Source of the DNA: Puia sp963703355
GTDB lineage: Bacteria > Bacteroidota > Bacteroidia > Chitinophagales > Chitinophagaceae
NCBI GenBank assembly: GCA_963703355.1
Contig: OY969813.1
Location: 3,038,001 to 3,102,000, forward strand
DNA length: 64,000 nucleotides
Direction of reading: 5' to 3'
Shown: piece after piece, positions 17,836-26,723 of the stretch
Position numbering within the stretch: the stretch's first letter is position 1
Layout of the letters: each line of letters opens with the position of its first letter
Position numbers and translations under genes: made by a program
The notes under the pieces: generated by a model
Database searches by the model: none
What the model saw: only the letters and a program-made list of their open reading frames with translations
Told to the model about the DNA's origin: nothing

Positions 17836-19026
17836 ATGACCAGATTTGAAAAAATACAAGTAGGAGATAAAGCAGAGTTGAAACATATTTTGACCCAACA
17901 GGATCTTGATAAATTTGTTGAGTTAACAGGAGATGACAACAAATTGCATGTCAACAGCGATTATGCCGCAAAGACATCTTTTAAGAAGCCCGTAGTTCAT
18001 GGAATGTTGGGTGCTTCTTTTATTTCTACAATCATTGGAACAAAATTACCTGGTGATGGTGCATTGTGGTTTTCTCAAAGTATCGAGTTTTTACTTCCGG
18101 TAAGAATTGGTGACGAACTTACTGTGCAAGCTGAGGTTCTGAAGAAATTAGACAAACTGCATGTAGTTGAATTGCGTACTGATATATATAACCAGGATAA
18201 GCAAAAAGTTACTTCTGGCATTGCACAAGTTAAAATTATTGAACAAGAAGAGTTCCAAGGGAAAATAGAAGTGGAAAAAACGGATAGAAAAAAAGTTGCT
18301 TTGGTTATTGGCGGAACTGGTGGAATAGGAAGAAGAACTTGTCTGGAGCTCGCCAAAGAAGGTTTTGATGTTATAATTCATTATAATTCTAATATAGAAT
18401 TAGCCCGTGTTATAAAAAAAGAGGTGGAGGCATTAAACGTGCGATCCGAGATCATCGGAGGTGATATAACTCAGGAGGAGGACATCCTTAAAATTATCGA
18501 GTTTGTAAAAAGACAATTTTCCTACCTAAATGTTTTTATTAATTGTGCATTGTCCGCACTAGTAAGCGTCAAATTCCAGAATTTGGACTGGGCAGATATG
18601 CAAAAGCATATTGATATAAACATAAAAAGTAATTTCTATCTTGTTAAATATTGCGTCCCTTTATTTGATGAAAGCCGATATGGCAAAATAGTTTTGATGA
18701 CAACACAGGCCGTGGAAACGCCTAATGCTGAGTGGCTTCCTTATATAACTGCAAAATCTGCCTTGCAAGGCTTTGCTAAAGCGATGGCAATCGAGTTAGC
18801 TCCCAAAGGCATTCGTATAAATATGGTTTCGGCTGGTATGACTGAAACGGATTTGATTTCCAATATACCAGAAAAAGTGAGGTTAGTGACAGCTGCACGG
18901 ACGCCATTAAGAAGATTGGCCACTCCTGATGACATTGCTTTAGGAATAGTATTCCTTGCAACATACAAATCTGATTTTATGACTGGTGAAACACTTAGAA
19001 TCAACGGTGGTCAAGTTATGATATGA
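17836..19026 (+). CDS. MaoC-like hydratase fused to a short-chain dehydrogenase/reductase
   Basis: 396 residues with two enzyme domains. Residues about 10-137 are a MaoC/R-hydratase hot-dog fold with the motif GDDNKLH (D33, H38) and the VVHGMLGASF helix. Residues about 150-396 are an SDR with TGGIG near 160 and YITAK (Y303, K307); the usual catalytic Ser position reads Thr (MTTQ). The pair fits reduction of a 3-oxoacyl thioester and hydration/dehydration of the 3-hydroxyacyl product, as in fatty-acid-type chemistry. The carrier protein at 20755 is the likely partner. It overlaps the FkbH-like gene by four bases. Confidence 0.85.
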   Translation: MTRFEKIQVGDKAELKHILTQQDLDKFVELTGDDNKLHVNSDYAAKTSFKKPVVHGMLGASFISTIIGTKLPGDGALWFSQSIEFLLPVRIGDELTVQAEVLKKLDKLHVVELRTDIYNQDKQKVTSGIAQVKIIEQEEFQGKIEVEKTDRKKVALVIGGTGGIGRRTCLELAKEGFDVIIHYNSNIELARVIKKEVEALNVRSEIIGGDITQEEDILKIIEFVKRQFSYLNVFINCALSALVSVKFQNLDWADMQKHIDINIKSNFYLVKYCVPLFDESRYGKIVLMTTQAVETPNAEWLPYITAKSALQGFAKAMAIELAPKGIRINMVSAGMTETDLISNIPEKVRLVTAARTPLRRLATPDDIALGIVFLATYKSDFMTGETLRINGGQVMI

Positions 19027-20762
19027 AGGACTTAAAGTACACCGATATATTAAAAGCAAATAAAGTCTTAGAAACTGAAGTCTCGAAATATTCTGTATAC
19101 GAAATCAAAGTTCTTTCTAACACAATTACCTCTCAGTTTAACGACATATTTGAATATGTACTACGTAGTCAAAACATCAATGCAAAAGTAATTTCAGGTG
19201 AGTATGATAATATCTTACAGGAAAGTGTAAAATGTTCTGCTTCAAACACAGTTATTATATTTTGGGAGCTTTCAAATTTAATAAGCGGGTTTCAATATAA
19301 AGCCGATATTATGGGAAATCATGATATTGAGACCTTAGTCGACAAAACAAAAGCTGAGATAGATTTTGTGTTTCATAGCTTAAAGAATTCACCCAATGTA
19401 ATTATTAATAAATTCAGTTCGTTAGTTTTTAATTATTCTTATTTAGAGCAAAATTCTTTTGAGAGAATTGGAAATGAACTTAATAAATATGTAGCAGCGA
19501 ATCTGCCTCGAAATTTTACAGTTGTTGATATCGACAAGATATTGGCGAAAATATCCATCTCAAGAAGTGTTGACTTACGGTATTACTATTCTTCCAAATC
19601 TTTGTACTCCATTGAATTTTACAAAGAATATTCTGACTATGTTTCCCCAATAATATTCTCGATTCTTGCCAAAACGAAAAAGGCACTTATTCTTGACTGT
19701 GACAATACACTATGGAAAGGAATAATTGGCGAAGATGGTGTAGATGGAATAATGTTGTCTGAGAAAGATAAATATGGAGTTTTTTTCGAAGAAATTCATG
19801 GACTGATTCGTGTACTTTCGGAACGGGGAGTAATCATTGGATTATGTAGTAAAAACAATATTGAAGACGTTGAAGAAGTTTTTTTAAAAAGAGACGATTT
19901 CGCTTTAAAAAAAGAGGACATTCTTATAAAAAAAATCAATTGGACCGATAAAGTCACCAACCTACGGGAAATAGCTTCGGAGTTGAATATAGGCACCGAT
20001 AGTCTGGTATTTGTAGACGATTCTCCATTCGAGTTAAATTTTGTTCGGGAAAATCTTCCAGAAGTTACCGCACTCGAGGTAGGAGAAAAATTATTTAATT
20101 ACCCGTCGATGCTGCGTGAGAATTTTCGTCTTTTTTACAAGAAAAATATCACCAAAGAAGATCAGAACCGCACCGCTCTATACAAATCTGAAATAGGGAG
20201 AAAACTTGAGCGCGGTAACTTTGGATCACTGGAACAGTATTTAATTTCATTGGGGTTAACCATAACGACATTTGTCGATGACAAAATGTTGATAAGCCGT
20301 ACCGCTCAATTAACTCAAAAGACTAATCAATTTAATTTTACTACTAAGCGATTTACAGAATCTGAGATTGAGACACTTATTGAATCTAAGGAATATCGAG
20401 TTTATGTTTTTGAAGTATCTGATAAATTTGGTGACTATGGTTTGACGGGATTAGCAATCGTTAGCTTGAGAAAAGAGGTAGCAGAAATCGTTAACTATTT
20501 AATGAGTTGCAGAATTTTAGGAAGGAATGTTGAAAGCGCTTTTTTGGAGTTTGTTTTACACGATTTACGAACGCTGGGAATTAAAACCGTTCATGCCACG
20601 TATATTCCAACGCAAAAAAACGGCCAGGTACAATCGTTTTATGAGAACTTTGGATTTTTATTGGAAAATGAGCTTAGTAATAAAAAAAGTTATTCATTAA
20701 GCCTTGATACCTATAAAAATAAGAATATAGAATACATCAAAATAAAAGATAGAAATGAATAA
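19023..20762 (+). CDS. FkbH-like HAD-family protein with C-terminal GNAT-like domain
   Basis: 579 residues. The N-terminal about 200 residues resemble the SGNH-like part of this family. A HAD domain follows, with LDCDNTLWKG (D225, D227) and CSKNN, and the C-terminal segment near 430-560 is GNAT-like (FGDYGLTG, SCRILGRNVE). Characterised FkbH proteins take 1,3-bisphosphoglycerate, remove phosphate and load a glyceryl group onto an acyl carrier protein. The carrier gene overlaps this one by eight bases, which supports the same role. Codons are very AT-rich compared with both ends of the cluster. Confidence 0.88.
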   Translation: MKDLKYTDILKANKVLETEVSKYSVYEIKVLSNTITSQFNDIFEYVLRSQNINAKVISGEYDNILQESVKCSASNTVIIFWELSNLISGFQYKADIMGNHDIETLVDKTKAEIDFVFHSLKNSPNVIINKFSSLVFNYSYLEQNSFERIGNELNKYVAANLPRNFTVVDIDKILAKISISRSVDLRYYYSSKSLYSIEFYKEYSDYVSPIIFSILAKTKKALILDCDNTLWKGIIGEDGVDGIMLSEKDKYGVFFEEIHGLIRVLSERGVIIGLCSKNNIEDVEEVFLKRDDFALKKEDILIKKINWTDKVTNLREIASELNIGTDSLVFVDDSPFELNFVRENLPEVTALEVGEKLFNYPSMLRENFRLFYKKNITKEDQNRTALYKSEIGRKLERGNFGSLEQYLISLGLTITTFVDDKMLISRTAQLTQKTNQFNFTTKRFTESEIETLIESKEYRVYVFEVSDKFGDYGLTGLAIVSLRKEVAEIVNYLMSCRILGRNVESAFLEFVLHDLRTLGIKTVHATYIPTQKNGQVQSFYENFGFLLENELSNKKSYSLSLDTYKNKNIEYIKIKDRNE

Positions 20763-20994
20763 TGACGCGAAAATAAAAGCAGTTATGGCTGCTGTATTTG
20801 ATTTGAATGCAGATGATATTGATGAAGATGCTTCTCCGGATTCAATTGAGATTTGGGACTCATTGCATCATATGAATTTAATTGTTGCATTGGAGGAAGA
20901 ATTTGGCATAACTTTTACCGAAGATGATATTTCGAATATGCTAAACTTTAAACTTATAAGATTGACAATTTCTGAATACGCAGAAAAGAAATGA
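20755..20994 (+). CDS. Acyl carrier protein
   Basis: 79 residues, acidic, with the phosphopantetheine serine in the DSL motif IWDSLHHM (S36). The family shuttles acyl groups as thioesters. Its start lies inside the end of the FkbH-like gene and its stop overlaps the hexapeptide acyltransferase (ATGA), so loading enzyme, carrier and probable acyl-transfer enzyme are translationally coupled. It is a dedicated carrier, distinct from the housekeeping fatty-acid AcpP in context. Confidence 0.9.
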   Translation: MNNDAKIKAVMAAVFDLNADDIDEDASPDSIEIWDSLHHMNLIVALEEEFGITFTEDDISNMLNFKLIRLTISEYAEKK

Positions 20995-21506
20995 TTTTAA
21001 AGAATTTAAAACATAGGTGGAAATTACTTTTTAACAACATTAGAATTATATCAAGATTTGATGTATTACTCGAGAAATCTGTGACTATAAAATATGTTGA
21101 GTCGATCTGGTTCGGGAAGCGAACGACTTTACAGTCAGGGGTGTATTTATATGGTTCGAGAAATAAAAATCCAGTTATTATTGGGGATTTTGTGGTCATA
21201 GGAATGAATGGAGTAATCCTTGGGGAAGGTGGAGTTGAAATTGACACGGGGACACATTTCGGTCCCAATGTTGTTTTGACAACACAATATGCTGATAGAG
21301 AAAAGACAGTGGACTATTCAGATGCTGTACTAAAATACTTACCTGTTAAAATTGGTAAGGGTGTTTGGATCGGGGCAGGCAGCATAATTATGCCTGGAGT
21401 AGTTTTAGGTGACTACTCCTCTGTAGCTCCAAATTCAGTTGTATACGGCAAATGGGGGTCCAATGTTAATCTTGTGGGGAACCCCGCAAAAAAAAGAGGA
21501 TTTTGA
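20991..21506 (+). CDS. Hexapeptide-repeat acyltransferase
   Basis: 171 residues of left-handed beta-helix repeats (VIGDFVVIGMNGVI, VKIGKGVWIGAGSIIM, VVLGDYSSVAPNSVV) ending in VGNPAKKRGF. LacA/maltose-acetyltransferase-like. Most members use acetyl-CoA. Here the overlap with the carrier protein gene suggests that the donor could be acyl-ACP, moving the group onto the amino sugar. That is inference. Confidence 0.8.
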   Translation: MILKNLKHRWKLLFNNIRIISRFDVLLEKSVTIKYVESIWFGKRTTLQSGVYLYGSRNKNPVIIGDFVVIGMNGVILGEGGVEIDTGTHFGPNVVLTTQYADREKTVDYSDAVLKYLPVKIGKGVWIGAGSIIMPGVVLGDYSSVAPNSVVYGKWGSNVNLVGNPAKKRGF

Positions 21507-21510
21507 TTTT

Positions 21511-22236
21511 ATGAATATTGTGATTTCCCAGCCAATGTATTTTCCCTGGGTTGGATTATTTGAGCAGATCAGGCTATGTGATACATTCATATACTATGAT
21601 GACGTTCAGTTTTCAAAAGGAAGTTTCACTAACAGAGTACAGGCGAAGTATCCAAATAAAGAAGGTTTTAAATGGCTGACGGTTCCTGTTAAGAACTTAA
21701 GATTGGGCTTGAAAATAAATGAAGTTGAAATTGATTATTCAAGAGATTGGATAAATCAACACATTGAAATTTTGAAACAGTCATACGAGCATTGTCCATT
21801 CTATCTGGACATGAGCAGGATTGTTGATAGTCTCTTTGCCAATACATATTCCGATATCTCCAGCCTTTCACAGAAAAGTATGGAATTGGTGCTCGACTAT
21901 TACAATATGAAGGAGAACAAGGATTTTTATGTATCCTCAAAACTGGATGTCAAAGGAAATAGTTCGCAGAGAGTCTTTAATCTTGTTAAATATTTTGGCG
22001 GTGACAACTACATAACCGGTCATGGGGCGAAGAACTATTTGGATCATCAATTATTTGAGGACAATGGAATAGATGTTTTATATATGGATTACAAAAGAAT
22101 TCCTTACCAGCAAAAAGGGAGTTCTTTCAATCCTCATGTTTCCATATTGGACTTAATTGCAAATACAGGTAAGGAAGGCAAAAAATATATCATTTCTTCA
22201 ACAAAAAGGTGGAAAGAATTTATACATGAATCCTAA
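21511..22236 (+). CDS. WbqC-like family protein
   Basis: 241 residues starting IVISQPMYFPWVGLFEQIRL, the diagnostic start of the WbqC family, with DDVQFSKGSFTNRVQ and KWLTVPV further on. The family is common in O-antigen and glycan clusters with amino sugars, and its biochemical role is unproven to my knowledge. I start at ATG 21511; an ORF extension to 21439 lies inside the upstream gene. It ends eleven bases into the next gene. Confidence 0.85.
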   Translation: MNIVISQPMYFPWVGLFEQIRLCDTFIYYDDVQFSKGSFTNRVQAKYPNKEGFKWLTVPVKNLRLGLKINEVEIDYSRDWINQHIEILKQSYEHCPFYLDMSRIVDSLFANTYSDISSLSQKSMELVLDYYNMKENKDFYVSSKLDVKGNSSQRVFNLVKYFGGDNYITGHGAKNYLDHQLFEDNGIDVLYMDYKRIPYQQKGSSFNPHVSILDLIANTGKEGKKYIISSTKRWKEFIHES

Positions 22237-22963
22237 AGAACTATTTAACCAGGAAAAAGCAAGTAATATTACTGCACAGGGCAAAGACAAAGAATTGAAA
22301 GCAACCGCTTTGAAGTTTATGATGGACAGCTCTCCTCATAAATATTCTTATAATTTTACCTGGCTGGGACGTCCGATTATACAATATCCTCAGGATATGG
22401 TGGCTTTACAGGAAGTAATTTGGGAGATCAAGCCAGACCTTATTATTGAGACAGGAATAGCTCACGGAGGATCGCTAATTCTGAGTGCGTCCATACTTCA
22501 GCTTATTGGTGAAGATGGCCATGTTTTAGGAATTGATATCGATATCAGAGATCATAATCGCAAGGAAATCGAAGCACATCCTATGTTTAAAAGAATTACG
22601 ATGATTCAGGGGTCGTCTGTCGAAAAAAAAACGATCGATCAGGTTCACGAATTTGCCAAAGGAAAAAGAAGAGTAATGGTAATCCTGGATTCCAATCATA
22701 CTCATGAACACGTAATCGACGAACTAAATGCATATGCTTCACTGGTTTCAAAAGGAAGTTATTTGATTGTATTCGACACCGCGGTTGAGGATGTTCCGGA
22801 AGACTTTGATTGGGGCAGTCGTCCCTGGGGTAAGGGAAATAATCCAAAGACGGCTGTATGGGAATTTCTGAAAAAACATGATGAATTTGAGATTGATGAA
22901 TCCATCCACAATAAATTATTGATTACGGTTGCTCCAGACGGATTTTTGAAAAGGGTAAAATAA
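22226..22963 (+). CDS. CmcI-family (cephalosporin hydroxylase-like) O-methyltransferase
   Basis: 245 residues with the family blocks LIIETGIAHGGSLILSASI, GIDIDIRDHNRKEIEAHP and VILDSNHTHEHV. CmcI relatives in polysaccharide loci act as sugar O-methyltransferases (for example rhamnosyl O-methyltransferase types) that need SAM and a divalent metal. ATG 22226 is chosen because the longer frame from 22157 lies within the WbqC gene. It closes the block of modification enzymes before the glycosyltransferases begin. Confidence 0.8.
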   Translation: MNPKELFNQEKASNITAQGKDKELKATALKFMMDSSPHKYSYNFTWLGRPIIQYPQDMVALQEVIWEIKPDLIIETGIAHGGSLILSASILQLIGEDGHVLGIDIDIRDHNRKEIEAHPMFKRITMIQGSSVEKKTIDQVHEFAKGKRRVMVILDSNHTHEHVIDELNAYASLVSKGSYLIVFDTAVEDVPEDFDWGSRPWGKGNNPKTAVWEFLKKHDEFEIDESIHNKLLITVAPDGFLKRVK

Positions 22964-22969
22964 TCTTAC

Positions 22970-23860
22970 ATGCGGCCACTCGTTACCGTTGGTATTCCTA
23001 CTTATAACAGGCCAGAAGGTCTAAGGAAAACATTACGCTGTATCACACAACAAACTTATCAAAACTTACAAATAATAATAGCCGACAATTGTTCTGAAAA
23101 CGAAGAGGTAAAAATTGTTGGTGAAGAGTTTGTAAAGAATGATCCGAGAGTTTGTTATTTCAGACATGATGAAAATAAAGGCGTCAATTTCAATTTCAAA
23201 TTCGTACTAAACAAAGCGGAAGGCTCGTACTTTATGTGGGCGGCAGACGACGATGATTGGAACAGTGAATACATAAGTGAGTTAATGTCCATAATTGGAG
23301 AACATTCCGCGGCTTTCTCAAATTACGCTGTTAAATACGAAAAGAGTGGCCTGACGGATCATATCAAAATTATAGCAAGCGCCACGGGGAATAACAAATA
23401 TGAACAGGCGAGAAATTATTTACAGGAGCGAATACCGTCCTTATTTTATGGCATTTACAAGACAAGTGATATAAAATGGTTTGTTAGTGTAGATCCGTTG
23501 TTTGACTGGTTTGATTGTTACTTTGTATTAAAGATTATTCTGTTATACAATGGATATGCATTTTCCAATAAGGAGCTTTATACGGCTGGTGTGCATGGAA
23601 ATAATTATGAATACAAACCATTAAATCCCAGCAGTAAACGAATATTCACCTACTCGCCTTATTTTATTCACTCATCCAAAGTCATTTTTAAGTCAGAGAT
23701 TAGTTTTGTGCAGAAGCTGAAATTAATGGCCTACCTGATAGAGGTAAATTTTAGAGCTTTTCTCATGACTGAAAAAACGCGAAAGAACTACAAATTTTAT
23801 GCGTTTCTGCATAGAATCTATTGCCGGATGGTCCCTTCTCTTCACTTTTATGAACATTAA
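22970..23860 (+). CDS. Glycosyltransferase family 2
   Basis: 296 residues with the GT-A start VTVGIPTYNRPEGLRKTL, then IIIADNCSEN near residue 37 and the metal-binding DXD-like stretch WAADDDDWN near residue 88. It would transfer one sugar from a nucleotide donor at the cytoplasmic face of the inner membrane. The specific donor and linkage cannot be read. It begins six bases after the CmcI-like gene. Confidence 0.85.
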   Translation: MRPLVTVGIPTYNRPEGLRKTLRCITQQTYQNLQIIIADNCSENEEVKIVGEEFVKNDPRVCYFRHDENKGVNFNFKFVLNKAEGSYFMWAADDDDWNSEYISELMSIIGEHSAAFSNYAVKYEKSGLTDHIKIIASATGNNKYEQARNYLQERIPSLFYGIYKTSDIKWFVSVDPLFDWFDCYFVLKIILLYNGYAFSNKELYTAGVHGNNYEYKPLNPSSKRIFTYSPYFIHSSKVIFKSEISFVQKLKLMAYLIEVNFRAFLMTEKTRKNYKFYAFLHRIYCRMVPSLHFYEH

Positions 23861-23893
23861 TGCAGGTTTGACTAGTGGCATACTGAAGTCAGC

Positions 23894-25000
23894 ATGAACG
23901 ATCGTAAAATCGGATTACTTTTTAACCGGGCATATATCGACACCCAACCCTCTTTCATGGAGATTCCGATTCAATTGGCGGAAAGTGGTTTTGGGGTTGA
24001 TCTGTACATGCTTATGCAGGGAAACAATCACCTGCCTTTCTTCGAAAGCGAGGCCATACGCGTGCTCCCATTTCCGGATTCGGCATTTCAGAAAGCAGAA
24101 TATTGGTCGAAAATCCTGTATGCAAAAGACCGCAAATACAAGGCGCTCATCGGCATGCCGATCGAGGGCGCCTGGGTTGCGTATAGGACTGCTCGCATTC
24201 AAAAAATACCTTATTACTATTTTGCCGATGAATTGCAGGAACATCTTACTGAAGGATTTACCGGAGCTGCAAGAAATAAGTTGATCAAACATAATTATAT
24301 AGCCAATAAAAATGCCGCAGCGAGTTTGGCGTTGGGTGAAGAGCGATTCGGCATACAAAAGGAACAAAACAACATAGGGTATGAACATGCTTATTTTGTT
24401 TTGCCCAATGCGCAGGCGGGTCCGGCGGTTAAATTAAGAAGTAATTATTTCCGGGATCTGTTTAATATAGAAGACAGAAAACCCATCTTTCTTTTTGCTG
24501 GCACACTAAACTGGAATCTGGCTAAAAGGATTTATGAAGAAACAAAAAATTATTCCGACAGAGACTATCATTTGATATTTCAAAGCAGGACGATCGGCCT
24601 CATGGGAAACGAAAAGCATCCTTTTATAAAAATGTCCACGACACCGATTCCCTCTTCTATGATGAACTACGCTTTCAGCTCAGCAGATATAGGTCTTGCT
24701 TTATATGATCGGGAATCTGTTCACGAAACCAACAATGGATTTACCGGAGGTAAAATTGGTTCGTACCTGAAAAACGGATTGCCGCTCATCGCAGGGAGTG
24801 CCGACAATCTGAAATTTTTTGCATCTCAAAAAGTTGGAGATTACTGGGATGGTCAGTCTTCATTTGACAAGATAGCGGAACAGTCTATTCGTAACATGAA
24901 CGAGCACAGGAAAAATATTCCTGGTTTTTACCGGGAACACCTGCAATTTGAAATCTTCTTCGACAGATTCAAGGACCACCTTTTGAAATCAATTAACTAA
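23894..25000 (+). CDS. Putative glycosyltransferase (GT-B fold)
   Basis: 368 residues. The N-terminal IGLLFNRAYIDTQPSFMEIPIQLAE resembles the first Rossmann domain of GT-B enzymes. The C-terminal GKIGSYLKNGLPLIAG near residue 295 corresponds to the donor-binding helix region. No clear EX7E motif is visible, so the family number is uncertain. GC content rises again here compared with the preceding 10 kb. Confidence 0.65.
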   Translation: MNDRKIGLLFNRAYIDTQPSFMEIPIQLAESGFGVDLYMLMQGNNHLPFFESEAIRVLPFPDSAFQKAEYWSKILYAKDRKYKALIGMPIEGAWVAYRTARIQKIPYYYFADELQEHLTEGFTGAARNKLIKHNYIANKNAAASLALGEERFGIQKEQNNIGYEHAYFVLPNAQAGPAVKLRSNYFRDLFNIEDRKPIFLFAGTLNWNLAKRIYEETKNYSDRDYHLIFQSRTIGLMGNEKHPFIKMSTTPIPSSMMNYAFSSADIGLALYDRESVHETNNGFTGGKIGSYLKNGLPLIAGSADNLKFFASQKVGDYWDGQSSFDKIAEQSIRNMNEHRKNIPGFYREHLQFEIFFDRFKDHLLKSIN

Positions 25001-25018
25001 GTCACCGGTAAAATTATC

Positions 25019-25723
25019 ATGAACACTGTCGGCCAGTCGAATGCGTTAACAAGAGCTGAATGGATAATAAAAACACTTAAAAATATTCCGGAGGGATCTA
25101 CCTTGTTGGATGCAGGCGCTGGTATAAGTCCTTATAGAGCAAATTGCAGTCATCTGAAATATATCGCACAGGATTTTGGCAAGTACGATGGGAAGGGAGA
25201 AGTAGGGTTACAAACCGGCGAATGGGATAATTCAAAACTGGATATCGTTTCGGATATTTTGAAGATACCACTTCCGGATGCATCTATAGATGCAATTATG
25301 TGTACGGAGGTTTTTGAACATATTCCTGATCCCATATCAGCCATTAAAGAATTCAGCCGTTTAATAAAACCTGGAGGCACGTTAATCGTTACGGCTCCTT
25401 TTTGTAGTCTCACACATTTCGCTCCTTTCCATTTTTATACCGGGTTCAATCGTTTTTTTTATGAAAAGTTTCTACCCGAAAATGGTTTCGAAATCCTTGA
25501 TCTTGAGACCAATGGTAACTATTTTGAATATCTGGGCCAGGAAATTCGGCGCGTTGGAACCGTGGCAGGGCGATATGGAGGAACAAAGATATCATTACTA
25601 GACAAAGCGTTTTTGAAGGGGGCATTGAAAGTATTACAACGTTTAAGTAAAAAAGATAAAAATTCTGCTGAACTTCTCAATTTTGGCATTCACGTTTCGG
25701 CAAGGAAAAATTTAGTAAGCTGA
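25019..25723 (+). CDS. SAM-dependent methyltransferase (type 11)
   Basis: 234 residues with TLLDAGAGISPYRANC near residue 25 and AIMCTEVFEHIPDPISAIKEFSR near residue 90, followed by LIKPGGTLIVTAPF. This is a standard class I methyltransferase core without extra domains. It probably methylates a sugar residue or a glycan end within the pathway. The substrate is unknown. Confidence 0.8.
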   Translation: MNTVGQSNALTRAEWIIKTLKNIPEGSTLLDAGAGISPYRANCSHLKYIAQDFGKYDGKGEVGLQTGEWDNSKLDIVSDILKIPLPDASIDAIMCTEVFEHIPDPISAIKEFSRLIKPGGTLIVTAPFCSLTHFAPFHFYTGFNRFFYEKFLPENGFEILDLETNGNYFEYLGQEIRRVGTVAGRYGGTKISLLDKAFLKGALKVLQRLSKKDKNSAELLNFGIHVSARKNLVS

Positions 25724-25738
25724 AAGGCAGTCGCCTGA

Positions 25739-26722
25739 ATGCCCGCCATGAAAACTACAGTAAGTATTGCCCTTTGTACGTACAACGGAAATAAATTTTT
25801 AAAGAAACAGCTTGATTCTTTTTTGGATCAGACTGTCTTACCGGATGAAATTGTTATTTCCGACGATGGTTCCACCGACAATACGCTTGCTATTATACGC
25901 TCGTATATAGAAGCAAATCCCAGCATACAATGGAATTTGCTGCAGAATCGACATCAATTGGGTGCGAGCAGGAATTTCGAAATCGCTATAAGCGCCTGTA
26001 AAGGGGATATCATTTTCCTTTCTGATCAGGACGATATCTGGAATACCGACAAGATACAGCGTACCATTTCATTTTTCGAAAATCATCAGGAATCAGATGC
26101 CTGCTTCAGCAATGCGGAACTCATTGACGAGGACGGCCGTAAATTGCCGACCACGCTCCTGGACAATACTTTTTTTAAAGCCGCCATCAGAAAGGAATTT
26201 AAAAAGTCGGATTTATTATACTGGAATATTTTATTCGGAAATATGATAACAGGAGCTACTCTGGCGATTAAAGGGTCGGTGCTGGCGGAAGTTGTTCCTT
26301 TTCATTTGGAACTTGGCAGGAAATACTGGCATGATGGCTGGATCGGTCTTTCCCTGATGGCCGGGGGTCGGATGGGTTATATCGACGAACAGCTCATACA
26401 ATACAGATTGCATGCTGGCCAGCAGATTGGTGTTGTAGTAAGGAATGATCCCTTTGAGAAATGGATCATGGGAGGGGCTTATAATGAAAAAAACACCAGG
26501 GAATATTTCCAGCGTTATCTGGCTGCTTTTACTGTATTATGTAAGTTAAAAAAGATAATAAGAGTGGATCCTGTTGTCGGGGAAAGGATAGAAAAAGAAT
26601 ATCTCGGTCAGAGAAAAAAATATTTCGGAATACAGTCGTTCCCTGAAAAGAAGTTCAGATTGCTGAAATGGTGGCTGCGGGGTATCAATTATACTTCATT
26701 CAGGGATCTGATTTCTTTATAA
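25739..26722 (+). CDS. Glycosyltransferase family 2
   Basis: 327 residues. The GT-A core opens with VSIALCTYNGNKFLKKQLDS, then IVISDDGSTDNT near residue 42 and LSDQDDIW near residue 95. The C-terminal about 90 residues are basic. The layout resembles rhamnosyl- and galactosyl-type GT2 enzymes of O-antigen loci. An internal ATG at 25748 is an alternative start. The next gene starts two bases after the stop. Confidence 0.87.
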   Translation: MPAMKTTVSIALCTYNGNKFLKKQLDSFLDQTVLPDEIVISDDGSTDNTLAIIRSYIEANPSIQWNLLQNRHQLGASRNFEIAISACKGDIIFLSDQDDIWNTDKIQRTISFFENHQESDACFSNAELIDEDGRKLPTTLLDNTFFKAAIRKEFKKSDLLYWNILFGNMITGATLAIKGSVLAEVVPFHLELGRKYWHDGWIGLSLMAGGRMGYIDEQLIQYRLHAGQQIGVVVRNDPFEKWIMGGAYNEKNTREYFQRYLAAFTVLCKLKKIIRVDPVVGERIEKEYLGQRKKYFGIQSFPEKKFRLLKWWLRGINYTSFRDLISL

Positions 26723-26723
26723 A

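Noticed and set aside
21439..21510. Upstream extension of the WbqC-like gene
   Set aside because: It lies inside the hexapeptide acyltransferase gene in another frame, and the family N-terminus begins at ATG 21511.
22157..22225. Upstream extension of the CmcI-like gene
   Set aside because: It lies within the WbqC-like gene; ATG 22226 gives the expected length.
23915..24388. Long minus-strand frame (157 codons) opposite the glycosyltransferase at 23894
   Set aside because: It is a shadow of a well-supported plus-strand gene and shows no recognisable domain.
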